A DNA stretch of 64,000 nt from JASJAR01 sp039198225 (GTDB lineage: Bacteria > Pseudomonadota > Alphaproteobacteria > Rhodobacterales > Rhodobacteraceae). Every line of letters begins with the position of its first letter. Positions within the stretch are counted from its first letter, which is position 1. This document shows, piece by piece, positions 56,185 through 64,000 of this stretch. The position numbers were made by a program, and so were the translations under genes. The stretch spans positions 124,001 through 188,000 of the forward strand of contig JBCCTQ010000001.1 of assembly GCA_039198225.1 (NCBI GenBank). The letters are read 5' to 3'. The notes beneath the pieces were generated by a model. It was not told where the DNA came from, did not search any database, and saw only the letters and a program-made list of their open reading frames with translations.

Positions 56185-58983
56185 ATGACAGAGAGTGAAT
56201 TCGGCAAAGGCTGCCATTTGGCGCTGATCGACGGTTCGGCCTTTATTTTCCGTGCCTACCACGCCCTCCCGCCCCTCAGCCGAAAATCCGACGGTCTGCC
56301 CGTGGGCGCGGTTTCGGGCTTTGTAAATATGCTCTGGAAGACGGTCGAGGATAACAAGGGGCCGGATGCGCCGACCCATGTGGCCGTGGTATTCGACAAG
56401 GGTTCGCACACGTTTCGGAACGATCTATATGACCAATATAAGGCCAACCGGGACGAGATGCCCGAAGATCTCCGCCCCCAAATCCCGCTGACCCGCGACG
56501 CGACGCGGGCCTTCAACATTGCCTGCCTCGAAGAAGAGGGATTTGAAGCCGATGACATCATCGCAACCCTCGCCTGCCGGGCGCGGGACGCCGGCGGCCG
56601 GGTGACAATCATCTCGTCCGACAAAGATCTCATGCAGCTTGTGGGCGACGGCGTCGAAATGTTCGATGCGATGAAGAACAAAAGGATCGGGGTCGAAGGG
56701 GTCGAAGAGAAATTCGGCGTGGGCCCCGAACGGGTCGTCGATGTCCAGGCACTGGCTGGCGACAGCGTTGATAACGTGCCCGGCGCCCCGGGGATCGGGG
56801 TCAAGACGGCCGCGCTCTTGATCAATGAGTTCGGCTCACTCGAAGAGCTTCTCGACCGGGCCGAAGAAATCAAACAGCCTAAACGGCGTCAGACCCTAAT
56901 CGATCACCGGGCACAGATCGAGCTGTCTAAGCGCCTTGTGACGCTCGATTGCGAGATGGAATTGGCATACGGGCTCGATACTCTCGAAGTGAAAGACCCT
57001 GTGGCCGACGACCTCTTGGCATTTCTCATTTCGATGGAATTTCGCACCATCACCAAACGGGTGGCCGAAGCGATGGGCGTCGAAGCGCCGGTTATAGAGG
57101 CGGTCGAAGAGGCGGCACCCGAAGCGCCTGCGGCGGTCCCGTTTGACGAAGCAACCTACAGCGCTGTCACGGATGTGGACGCGCTTAAAGCCTGGATCGC
57201 GAGAGCCGAAAGGCGGGGCTGGGTCGCGGTCGACACCGAGACGACCGGTCTGAATGAAATGATCGCCGAGCTTGTGGGCGTCTGTCTGGCGGTCGAGCCC
57301 GGAGAGGCTGCTTACGTGCCCCTCGCCCACAAAGCCGAGGCTGGGGAGGGGCTTTTCGGATCGGACGAATTGGCCCCCGGTCAAATCCCGATGGAGGAGG
57401 CGCTAGGGCTTCTAAAGCCCCTCCTCGAAGATCCAGCGGTGATGAAAATCGGCCAAAACATGAAATATGACGCGAAGATCCTTGCGCGCTATGGGATCCT
57501 GGTCGCTCCGGTCGATGACACGATGCTGATGAGCTACGCCCTGCATGGCGGGCTCCATAACCACGGGATGGATCTTCTGTCAGAACGCTATCTCGGCCAC
57601 CAGCCGATCCCGATCAAATCGCTTCTCGGGAGCGGCAAATCGATGATCACATTCGACAAAGTGCCCGTGGAGGATGCCACAAAATACGCCGCCGAAGATG
57701 CCGACATAACGCTCCGGCTGTGGCAGAGTTTCAAACCGGGGCTCCACCGGAAACGGGTGACCACCGTCTATGAGACCCTTGAACGCCCACTTTTGCCGGT
57801 TTTGGCGGAAATGGAAATGACCGGGATTGAGGTCGACCGCGACACGCTCAGCCGGATGTCTAACGCATTTTCCCAGAAAATGGCCGGCCTCGAAGCGGAG
57901 ATCCACGAGCTGGCCGGAGAGAATTTCAATGTGGGCTCGCCCAAGCAATTGGGGGAGATCCTATTCGACAAGATGTCGCTTCCAGGCGGCAAGAAAGGCA
58001 AAACAGGCGCCTATGGAACCGGGGCGGATATCTTGGAGGATCTTGCGACCGAGCACGACCTGCCCGCCCGCGTTCTCGATTGGCGCCAATTGTCGAAACT
58101 GAAATCGACCTACACGGATGCGCTACAGGACCACATCAATGCCGAAACCGGGCGGGTCCATACGTCCTATTCCATTGCCGGTGCGAATACCGGGAGGCTT
58201 GCCTCGACCGATCCGAATTTGCAGAATATTCCGATCCGGACGGAAGAGGGCCGGCGCATTCGCGAGGCGTTCGTGGCCCCCGAAGGCCGAGTGCTGGTGA
58301 GCCTCGATTATTCCCAGATCGAGCTCCGGATCCTTGCCCATATCGCAGGGATCGATGCGTTAAAGGACGCCTTTAAAGATGGGCAAGACATCCACGCGGC
58401 CACCGCGTCTGAAATGTTCGGCGTGCCGATGGATGAAATGACACCCGAGGTCAGGCGCCAGGCGAAGGCAATTAATTTCGGGGTGATATACGGCATCTCA
58501 GGCTGGGGGCTGGCCCGGAACCTCCGGATCCCCCGCGAAGAGGCCCAGGGCTTCATCGACCGCTATTTTGAGCGCTTCCCCGGAATCCGATCCTACATGG
58601 ACGAGACCGTAGCCTTCGCCAAAGAGCACTCCCGGGTCGAAACCCTGTTCGGTAGGCGGATCAACACGCCCGAGATTAATGCTAAAGGCCCCCATGCGGG
58701 CTTTGCCAAACGCGCCGCGATCAATGCGCCGATCCAAGGCACCGCGGCCGATATTATCCGCCGCGCCATGGTGCGGATGCCCGGCGCCGTCGAAAGGATC
58801 GACGCAAAAATGCTCCTCCAGGTCCATGACGAACTGGTCTTTGAAGTGGCCGAAGATGCGGTCGATGATCTGGTGGCAACGGCCCGCGACGTCATGGAAG
58901 GAGCGGCCCATCCCGCGGTGCATCTCTCAGTCCCCCTCGTGGTCGATGCGGGCCAGGGCGGGAATTGGGCCGAGGCCCATTAG
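56185..58983 (+). CDS. polA: DNA polymerase I
   Basis: A 932-aa three-domain polymerase for Okazaki fragment processing and repair. The 5'-3' exonuclease is at residues 1-290 (DGSAFIFRAYHALPPL, EADDIIATLA, ISSDKDLMQL). A 3'-5' proofreading domain is at about 330-520 with intact VAVDTETTGLNE, GQNMKYDAKIL and YAAEDADITLRL. Polymerase motifs are A (LVSLDYSQIELRILAH), B (RRQAKAINFGVIYGIS) and C (LLQVHDELVFEV). Start at the ATG giving MTESEFGKGCHLALIDGSAF; the upstream in-frame extension is not natural sequence. Confidence 0.97.
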   Translation: MTESEFGKGCHLALIDGSAFIFRAYHALPPLSRKSDGLPVGAVSGFVNMLWKTVEDNKGPDAPTHVAVVFDKGSHTFRNDLYDQYKANRDEMPEDLRPQIPLTRDATRAFNIACLEEEGFEADDIIATLACRARDAGGRVTIISSDKDLMQLVGDGVEMFDAMKNKRIGVEGVEEKFGVGPERVVDVQALAGDSVDNVPGAPGIGVKTAALLINEFGSLEELLDRAEEIKQPKRRQTLIDHRAQIELSKRLVTLDCEMELAYGLDTLEVKDPVADDLLAFLISMEFRTITKRVAEAMGVEAPVIEAVEEAAPEAPAAVPFDEATYSAVTDVDALKAWIARAERRGWVAVDTETTGLNEMIAELVGVCLAVEPGEAAYVPLAHKAEAGEGLFGSDELAPGQIPMEEALGLLKPLLEDPAVMKIGQNMKYDAKILARYGILVAPVDDTMLMSYALHGGLHNHGMDLLSERYLGHQPIPIKSLLGSGKSMITFDKVPVEDATKYAAEDADITLRLWQSFKPGLHRKRVTTVYETLERPLLPVLAEMEMTGIEVDRDTLSRMSNAFSQKMAGLEAEIHELAGENFNVGSPKQLGEILFDKMSLPGGKKGKTGAYGTGADILEDLATEHDLPARVLDWRQLSKLKSTYTDALQDHINAETGRVHTSYSIAGANTGRLASTDPNLQNIPIRTEEGRRIREAFVAPEGRVLVSLDYSQIELRILAHIAGIDALKDAFKDGQDIHAATASEMFGVPMDEMTPEVRRQAKAINFGVIYGISGWGLARNLRIPREEAQGFIDRYFERFPGIRSYMDETVAFAKEHSRVETLFGRRINTPEINAKGPHAGFAKRAAINAPIQGTAADIIRRAMVRMPGAVERIDAKMLLQVHDELVFEVAEDAVDDLVATARDVMEGAAHPAVHLSVPLVVDAGQGGNWAEAH

Positions 58984-59016
58984 GTTCATTGCGCGATCAA
59001 GGCTCGAAAACGCGAG

Positions 59017-59037
59017 GTCCCGGGTCAAGCCCGGGAC
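59017..59037. repeat. Palindromic repeat, REP-like
   Basis: GTCCCGGG-TCAAG-CCCGGGAC, a perfect 8-bp stem, 33 bases after the polA stop. From general knowledge this 21-base element recurs in intergenic regions of alphaproteobacterial genomes. It could serve as a transcript terminator-like or mRNA-stabilising structure. No second copy was noticed in the window. Confidence 0.6.
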
Positions 59038-59149
59038 GGGTAGGGCGCGGGCCCCTTCATCTCTTTTCAAATACGCCCGCCGGAGGCGTCCTCTCCTCGC
59101 CGTGCGCCCGGGTATCTGGCATGGCGAGGCTTGCCTCCGTGGGGAGGGA

Positions 59150-60262
59150 CTACCCGATCATTGGCGACCAGCCGCCTTCCTTTTCGTCGTAGTGCCGCTT
59201 GAGCCGCTGCAAAGCAATTCGGAGTACGATCTTGCCAGACCGCGCCGCCCAGCCAAGGCGGCGTTCGACCGCTTCCATCCCTTCGAGGAAACAGCAGGTC
59301 CGGAGGGCGACGTCCGAAAGCCCCGGGCCGAGATCGCCGAGAGCAGCTTGGACGCGGGCGCGTGCGGCTTCGGGACCCGAGGCCGGGCCGTCGCCGCCAC
59401 CCTTGGGCCGGTCAGTGCCGGCTAGGAACCGTTCCCAATTCTGGGTCACGCGGGGCCCCATTTGTGCGAGTTCGAAATCCTCCCGCAGACGTTCTCCGGC
59501 GGCGACCAATTCGGCCGCGAGAAAGGGCTTTCCCGAACGGTCTTTCCGCCGCGCGAGGGATTGGATCGGGCTTTCTGAAAGGTTGAACCGGGTCCGGTTG
59601 CTTTTCCCCGGCGTGCCGACTTCGCGCTCATCGAGGTCGCGGTGCTGGTCGCCGAAAGGATCAGCCGCGTCGGCGTTGTCCTCCCGAGCGGCCCGGTCCT
59701 CGGCCAGAAGGCGTTTGAGGGCCGAGCGACCGGTCGCGGTGATCTTGTAGCGGTTTATCCGGCCCGAGGACGAACAGCTCAGCCATTCTTTCAGCGCCAT
59801 CGCTTCGGCCACGGCCCGGTCGACCACCGCCGTTCGCACGGTGCGTCCATCGGCGGTGTCGCGCACCACGACGGCGTTTTCCATGTCGCGCGCGACCGCG
59901 AGGCAGGCCCCTGGTTCCGACATCCGCCGGAGGATCCGGCGCGCCTCGCGATCGATGGTCGGATCGTCGGGGCTGGGCCCGCGCAATGTAAACTGTTCGG
60001 TCATGCCTCTACTCCGTTCATTTGGATCTCGGGTCGAACGGCCCAGGCGCCGGAGCGCATCGTCGACGAGGATATCGTCGCGCATGGCTTCCATCCGGCG
60101 GACCTGTCGGAGAATGGTGGAGGCGTGGCAGCCTGACGCTCGGGCCAAAGACCGGATCGACCGGCCCGCCACCGTATGCGCCACATAGTGGCGCGCTGGT
60201 TTAGGAACCCAATGGGGTACCGTCTTCTGTCGAAACTCTGTCGCATGCCCGGCATAAACCAT
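59150..60262 (-). CDS. DUF6456 / helix-turn-helix domain protein
   Basis: A protein of about 370 aa. The N-terminal part has a helix-turn-helix-like segment AGRSIRSLARASGCHASTILRQVRRMEA (about residues 32-60). The C-terminal 150 residues (LARRKDRSGKPFLAAELVAAGERLREDFELAQM, GLSDVALRTCCFLEGMEAVERRLGWAARSGKIVLRIAL) match DUF6456. Middle region is charged and linker-like. Probably a DNA-binding regulator. ATG 60262 is preferred over 60289 because GGTGA lies upstream. Divergent from the DUF6477 gene. Confidence 0.78.
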   Translation of the reverse strand: MVYAGHATEFRQKTVPHWVPKPARHYVAHTVAGRSIRSLARASGCHASTILRQVRRMEAMRDDILVDDALRRLGRSTRDPNERSRGMTEQFTLRGPSPDDPTIDREARRILRRMSEPGACLAVARDMENAVVVRDTADGRTVRTAVVDRAVAEAMALKEWLSCSSSGRINRYKITATGRSALKRLLAEDRAAREDNADAADPFGDQHRDLDEREVGTPGKSNRTRFNLSESPIQSLARRKDRSGKPFLAAELVAAGERLREDFELAQMGPRVTQNWERFLAGTDRPKGGGDGPASGPEAARARVQAALGDLGPGLSDVALRTCCFLEGMEAVERRLGWAARSGKIVLRIALQRLKRHYDEKEGGWSPMIG

Positions 60263-60302
60263 CACACATTCACCCAATCCGGCGTGCATTTACCAACAAT
60301 TC

Positions 60303-60343
60303 GTAAGACAACCTTTAGTTGTAAGTCTTACCAGAAGGTTAAC
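60303..60343. promoter_or_regulatory. Dyad and CtrA-like box between DUF6456 and DUF6477 genes
   Basis: GTAAGAC...GTCTTAC (60303-60331) has an inner CAAC/GTTG pair. Partly overlapping it, TTAC-N7-TTAAC (60328-60343) differs by one base from the CtrA consensus TTAA-N7-TTAAC. It lies 41 to 81 bases upstream of the DUF6456 start and 138 bases from DUF6477. Confidence 0.45.
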
Positions 60344-60480
60344 GCCTGGACCTGCAACCCAAACTGACCGTGAATTCTAAACAACTGAAAACACTTCCGA
60401 ACGCTGAAGTGAGGTCGAACGCAACGTGAGACCGACGGTGCCTATGTCCGGTCTAGTTGACACAACCTTGAGATGTGAAA

Positions 60481-60762
60481 ATGCAGAATATCCACGACCG
60501 TTTGGCTACGCTTCGGCGCCCCCGTTTGCTTATCAGTGCCGCACGCTTCGCTTTGTCCGACTACAACCGGACCCGCGAATTAAAACGTATTTTCAAAGCT
60601 GTACCCCAAGGGGACGGTCGGGCCTTGGCGCTGTTGATTGACGAGGAAGCTCATATCGAGGCGACCCGTAAAGCAGGCGACGCGGCCTATTCGGTCGCGC
60701 GGCACGTGGAACTATTGACGGCAATGATGGGAGAGGCCCGGCTCACCCAGCGGGCTGGCTGA
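60481..60762 (+). CDS. DUF6477 family protein
   Basis: A 93-aa soluble helical protein starting MQNIHDRLATLRRPRLLISAARFALSDYNR, a pattern I recognise as DUF6477 of Rhodobacteraceae. It contains RALALLIDEEAHIEATRKAGDAAYSVARHVELLTAMM. The ATG is used in preference to the GTG two codons earlier. It is divergent from the DUF6456 gene. Function unknown. Confidence 0.75.
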   Translation: MQNIHDRLATLRRPRLLISAARFALSDYNRTRELKRIFKAVPQGDGRALALLIDEEAHIEATRKAGDAAYSVARHVELLTAMMGEARLTQRAG

Positions 60763-60798
60763 GCAAGGGGAACGGGAATTGCGGCAGGTGACGCAGCG

Positions 60799-62346
60799 TC
60801 AACTTCCGATTTCTTCTTTCCGACGGGCCATAAACTCCGCGAGACCGTCGCGGATTCCTGGGTCGAGTGCGGGCGACTCGTAAGATTTCAGTAGCGATTT
60901 GACGCGGTCTCCGGCCTGCATCTCGATATCGGGCGCCCCGGCCTCGCTCCATGTCTCGAAGGTACGGTAATCCAAGATCTCCGACCGCCAGAATGCGGAT
61001 TCAAAATGGCGATAGGTATGGGCCGCGCCGAAATAATTGGCGCCGGGCCCGCCACGCACTTCGCGGATCGCGTCGAGCGCCTGGGCCTCTTCATCGACAG
61101 AAATTCCAGCAGCGAATTTGTGGAGCGCCCCCAATTGGTCGGCGTCGAGAAGAAATTTCTCGAACCCCGCAACGAGCCCCCCTTCGAGCCAGCCCGCCGA
61201 ATGAAGCATGAAATTTACCCCTGCCAAAACCGCCGCATTCAGCGAATTGGCCGTCTCGTAGCCTGACTGGGCGTCGGCGCGTTTGGCACCCGTAAACGAC
61301 CCGCCCGAGCGGTAGGGCAGCCCCAGCCGACGGGCAAGTTGTCCCGCGCCATAGGTGATTTGGGACGCTTCGGGCGTGCCAAAGGTCGGCGCGCCCGAGC
61401 CCATATCGGTCGATGTCACGAAGGCGCCGAAGATCACGGGTGCGCCAGGGCGGATGAGTTGGGCATAGGCAACTCCAGCCAAGACTTCCGCTAGGACTTG
61501 GGTCAGCGTCCCGGCCACGGAAACCGGCGACATAGCTCCGCCGACAATGAAGGGCGAGACGATGCTCGCTTGGTTGGATCTGGCATATTCTTCGAGGGCG
61601 CCGACCATGGTGGCATCGAATGTGAGCGGCGAATTGATGTTGATGAGCGAGGTGAGCGCAGTCCGACCGTCGAGCCCGCCAAAAAGGATCTCGGCCATAG
61701 CAACTGAATCGGCCGCCCGTTCCGGCGCAGTGACCGAACCCATCAGCGGTTTGTCCGACAGCGTCATATGTGCGGCGAGCATGTCGAGATGGCGGGTTTC
61801 AACGGGAAGATCGGTAGGTTCGCAGACCGTGCCGCCCGAATGGTGGAGCCACGGCGAGAGATAGGCGAGGCGGACGAAATTCTCGAAATCGCCAATCGTA
61901 CCGTAGCGCCGCCCGCCCTCGAGGTCGCGGACAAAGGGGGGGCCGTAGACCGGAGCAAAAACGAGGTTTTTGCCGCCAACGGGAACGTTGCGCTCCGGGT
62001 TCCGGGCAATTTGTGTGAATTCGGAGGGCGCGGTCGAGGCAAGTTGGCGCGCGAGGCCTTTAGGGAGATGGACCCGGTCGCCCACCACGTCGGCGCCCGC
62101 TTCGCGCCACCGCTCCAGTGCGACCGGATGGTCGGCGAAGATGACGCCGATTTCTTCGAGGACCGTTTCGGCATTGGCTTCGATGATTTCGAGCGCTTCG
62201 CTGCTGAGGATGTCAAAGGTGGGGACGTTGCGGTCGATGGCCTTGGCCACCTCGTAGCGTCGCGTTTGGCGAACGGCCCGCCGGGCCGCGCCTCCTCCGC
62301 TCCGTCGCTTGCGCGCCGCCGGTTGGTCCACCCCGTCCTTCATCAT
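60799..62346 (-). CDS. Trimethylamine methyltransferase family protein, non-pyrrolysine (MttB superfamily)
   Basis: A 515-aa member of the MttB superfamily. N-terminus basic (RKRRSGGGAARRAVRQTRRY); barrel region includes VCEPTDLPVETRHLDMLAAH, NINSPLTFDATMV, FIVGGAMSPVSVAGTLTQVLAEVLAG, FGTPEASQITYGAGQLARRL and a C-terminal GGPGANYFGAAHTYRHFESAFWRSEILDYRTFETW. No in-frame TAG is present, so it belongs to the non-Pyl branch that demethylates quaternary amines such as glycine betaine or proline betaine. No corrinoid protein or methyl acceptor gene is adjacent. Confidence 0.9.
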   Translation of the reverse strand: MMKDGVDQPAARKRRSGGGAARRAVRQTRRYEVAKAIDRNVPTFDILSSEALEIIEANAETVLEEIGVIFADHPVALERWREAGADVVGDRVHLPKGLARQLASTAPSEFTQIARNPERNVPVGGKNLVFAPVYGPPFVRDLEGGRRYGTIGDFENFVRLAYLSPWLHHSGGTVCEPTDLPVETRHLDMLAAHMTLSDKPLMGSVTAPERAADSVAMAEILFGGLDGRTALTSLININSPLTFDATMVGALEEYARSNQASIVSPFIVGGAMSPVSVAGTLTQVLAEVLAGVAYAQLIRPGAPVIFGAFVTSTDMGSGAPTFGTPEASQITYGAGQLARRLGLPYRSGGSFTGAKRADAQSGYETANSLNAAVLAGVNFMLHSAGWLEGGLVAGFEKFLLDADQLGALHKFAAGISVDEEAQALDAIREVRGGPGANYFGAAHTYRHFESAFWRSEILDYRTFETWSEAGAPDIEMQAGDRVKSLLKSYESPALDPGIRDGLAEFMARRKEEIGS

Positions 62347-62467
62347 GGTCTCAGGATAAGGCGGCCGGGCGGGCGGTCTTTGAAGATTTGCGCCGGTTCC
62401 GGTGAAAAAGCGACATAGTTCGCCTCGGCCGCCAGGATTTCAGAGTTTTTGGGGACCATCTGGCCCT

Positions 62468-63199
62468 TCAGCCACCATAGGCACGGCCGTTGCGTGGGCC
62501 AGCCGACGGTGGGCGATGGCTCGGCCGGTCGGTGGAGGCGTAGAAATCACGCAAGGTCTTGCCGCGTTCTTCTCTAAATTGCCCGTTTTCCTCGGTCGCC
62601 GCTATCCGGTCGACGCGGAACATCCGAAAGTCTTCTCGAAGCTCGCACCAGGCAATGAGTGTCCAAACCTTACCCCAGAACCAAAGCCCTAAGGGCCGAA
62701 CCGGGCGCTCGGTCCGGGTCCCGGCCTCATCGACGTAAGTCAGGATCATCCGGCGCCGGTCCTCGGCGGCCCGCTCGAGCGTGTCGATCCGGTCGCGGGT
62801 CGCGGTGTCGAGTTCGGGCATGTCGAGGGCGTGGATTTGGACGCCTCGGGCCCGAGCACGTTCGGCCTCAGGGAGAACCGCATCGATCTTGACGAGCGCT
62901 TCTTCGGCGGCTTTCGCCATGCCGGTGCCGCCCCAGGCCCGGATCAGCCGGGCCCCGGCGACGAGCGCCACGATCTCGTCGCGGGAGAACATCAAAGGCG
63001 GCAGGTCAAAGCCAGCTCGCATTACATAGCCCACCCCCGCTTCGCCTTCGATGGGCACGCCGTTACCGATCAGATCGGCCACGTCGCGGTAAATAGTGCG
63101 TTCGGAGACTTCGAGCCGTTCGGCCAGCGATCTCGCCGTGGTAAGCCGACCGCCCCTCAGATATTGGACGATCTGGAAAAGACGGTCGGCGCGTCGCAT
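62468..63199 (-). CDS. YafY/WYL-domain transcriptional regulator
   Basis: A 243-aa regulator: N-terminal HTH_11 (MRRADRLFQIVQYLRGGRLTTARSLAERLEVSERTIYRDVADL, residues 1-45), then EAGVGYVMRAGFDLPPLMFSRDE, then a WYL domain (about 140-210, VRPLGLWFWGKVWTLIAWCELREDFRMFRVDRI). The Trp-Tyr-Leu position reads WTL. It follows the VOC gene by five bases and probably forms a two-gene unit with it, an association common for YafY proteins. Confidence 0.9.
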   Translation of the reverse strand: MRRADRLFQIVQYLRGGRLTTARSLAERLEVSERTIYRDVADLIGNGVPIEGEAGVGYVMRAGFDLPPLMFSRDEIVALVAGARLIRAWGGTGMAKAAEEALVKIDAVLPEAERARARGVQIHALDMPELDTATRDRIDTLERAAEDRRRMILTYVDEAGTRTERPVRPLGLWFWGKVWTLIAWCELREDFRMFRVDRIAATEENGQFREERGKTLRDFYASTDRPSHRPPSAGPRNGRAYGG

Positions 63200-63204
63200 G
63201 TCCT

Positions 63205-63636
63205 CTAGCGTCCTTTGACTTCGAACAAGCCGATGGAATTGCCTTCGGTGTCTACGCCGTAGGCGAAGCGCCCCGGCGGGATCTCGATCACGGCCGGGAA
63301 AACCTGGCCGCCTGCAGCTTTGACGCGGGCGGTCGTGGCTTCGAGCGTATCGGGAACCGTCAAGTGAACAGTCGGCCCGTCTCCGCCGATGGCGGGTTTG
63401 CCGGGGTAGATATGGCCCGAGACGCCTTTGCCGTCGGCGGTGGGGAACATGGCAAACGGGTTTGGCGTGTTCTCGGTGAACCGTTCGAGTTTGGTTTTGA
63501 GCACCTCTTCACAAAAGCCGATGGCGCGTTCGTAATCGGCGGCCGGTATCTCGAACCAGACGGCACTATGGGCTGGCGCGCCCTCGGCCAAGGCATCGAC
63601 ATGGTCTTCGAGGGCGGTTGCGTCTTGGGCGGTCAT
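63205..63636 (-). CDS. VOC family (glyoxalase-like) protein
   Basis: A 143-aa vicinal-oxygen-chelate protein. AHSAVWFEIPAADYERAIGFCEEVLKTKLERF opens the first beta-alpha-beta unit, PTVHLTVPDTLEATTARVKAAGGQVFPAVIEIPPGRFAYGVDTEGNSIGLFEV forms the second. The ATG has AAGGAGG six bases upstream. Related to PhnB/YycE-like proteins; substrate unknown, with possible regulation by the WYL protein encoded next. Confidence 0.88.
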   Translation of the reverse strand: MTAQDATALEDHVDALAEGAPAHSAVWFEIPAADYERAIGFCEEVLKTKLERFTENTPNPFAMFPTADGKGVSGHIYPGKPAIGGDGPTVHLTVPDTLEATTARVKAAGGQVFPAVIEIPPGRFAYGVDTEGNSIGLFEVKGR

Positions 63637-63701
63637 GGTGATCCTCCTTGTCAAATTGCATGATGGGGAGGGTATGGCAGACCCCTCCTGACAGGGTTCT
63701 G

Positions 63702-63932
63702 TCAGGAGCCTTCACGCACGAGGCCCATCACGAGTTTTGTGATCAAAGGCCGGAAAAGGAGGAGCGCGGGGAAGGCCACCGGCCAGGCGAAGGCCCATGC
63801 GCTCATCCATGTGGTAAAGAAGCCGCTGAAACCGTCCAAGGCACGCCAGGTGGCTACGCCTGAGACGAGAAAACACATGCCCCCTGAGACCAAAAGCGCA
63901 ATGAGGGTCGGCGCAACCCGGGCCGGGATCAT
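63702..63932 (-). CDS. DUF2798 membrane protein
   Basis: A 76-aa protein with two hydrophobic helices (VAPTLIALLVSGGMCFLVSGVAT and WMSAWAFAWPVAFPALLLF) and terminal LITKLVMGLV, matching DUF2798. The start ATG lacks a strong ribosome site; the frame is open to the window edge. Located 65 bases upstream of the VOC gene on the same strand. Function unknown. Confidence 0.75.
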   Translation of the reverse strand: MIPARVAPTLIALLVSGGMCFLVSGVATWRALDGFSGFFTTWMSAWAFAWPVAFPALLLFRPLITKLVMGLVREGS

Positions 63933-64000
63933 GCGGCGTCGAGTTCGGCAGCGGGGATGATTGGGAAGAACACCCCGGAGGATCGAACTCCAAACCATGC

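Noticed and set aside
63937..64000. T-arm-like sequence on the minus strand (GGAG-TTCGATC-CTCC) at the right edge, as in a tRNA
   Set aside because: The rest of the putative tRNA would lie beyond the window, the acceptor end does not resemble a known tRNA and no CCA follows, so it cannot be supported.

Overview
The window reads as a chromosomal segment of a G+C-rich alphaproteobacterium, most likely a Rhodobacteraceae-type marine or soil heterotroph. This is inferred from family content and gene order: ffh and chorismate mutase near rpsP-rimM, the DUF6456/DUF6477 pair, a DUF5928-type GT14 glycosyltransferase beside a family 2 sulfotransferase, an FeS-type photolyase, and TRAP-like/TTT transport with many IclR, LysR, GntR and AraC regulators. 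I saw no rRNA, complete tRNA, CRISPR array, insertion sequence or phage gene.

Layout. 1-4.5 kb: a five-gene peptide/nickel-type ABC importer (minus strand, cut at the left edge) facing an Rrf2 regulator across a dyad. 5.3-7.6 kb: PobR-like AraC regulator and pobA, with stretches more A+T-rich than neighbours. 7.7-9.3 kb: photolyase/cryptochrome. 9.3-14.7 kb: small membrane protein, FecR-domain protein and CHASE2 adenylate cyclase, converging on an FtsX-type ABC exporter. 15-17.3 kb: GAPDH-arsJ, an organoarsenical detoxification pair. 17.3-21 kb: enolase-superfamily dehydratase, zinc alcohol dehydrogenase and Tet-type MFS pump. 21.1-26.9 kb: a tightly coupled minus-strand operon from ffh through a secreted protein, NIPSNAP, three GNATs, a micro-ORF, chorismate mutase, rpsP, a 58-aa membrane protein and rimM; trmD and rplS do not follow. 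27-36 kb: azoR/LysR/EamA, FadR-type regulator, OmpA lipoprotein, Ada-like repair protein, nth and a PfkB kinase. 36.4-39.4 kb: sulfotransferase, GT14 enzyme and HIT protein.

39.4-54.9 kb is a catabolic block. An IclR regulator, a class III aminotransferase and a metallo-hydrolase face tctCBA, an aldehyde dehydrogenase and a Tm-1-like protein. Next comes hpaR facing hpaF-hpaE-hpaD, a PLP amino-acid decarboxylase, an FAH-family enzyme and hpaH. Together these could take an aromatic amino acid such as L-DOPA through amine, aldehyde and arylacetate to ring cleavage; this is a hypothesis.

55-64 kb: a DUF2946-like/YcnI copper-type pair (ycnI lacks a normal start codon), polA, a palindromic repeat, the DUF6456 and DUF6477 genes around a CtrA-like box, a non-pyrrolysine MttB homologue, a WYL regulator, a VOC protein and a DUF2798 protein.

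Many junctions use ATGA, GTGA or TTGA overlaps, and several starts are TTG or GTG, so start positions below were chosen from Shine-Dalgarno spacing and family alignment rather than from the longest ORF.
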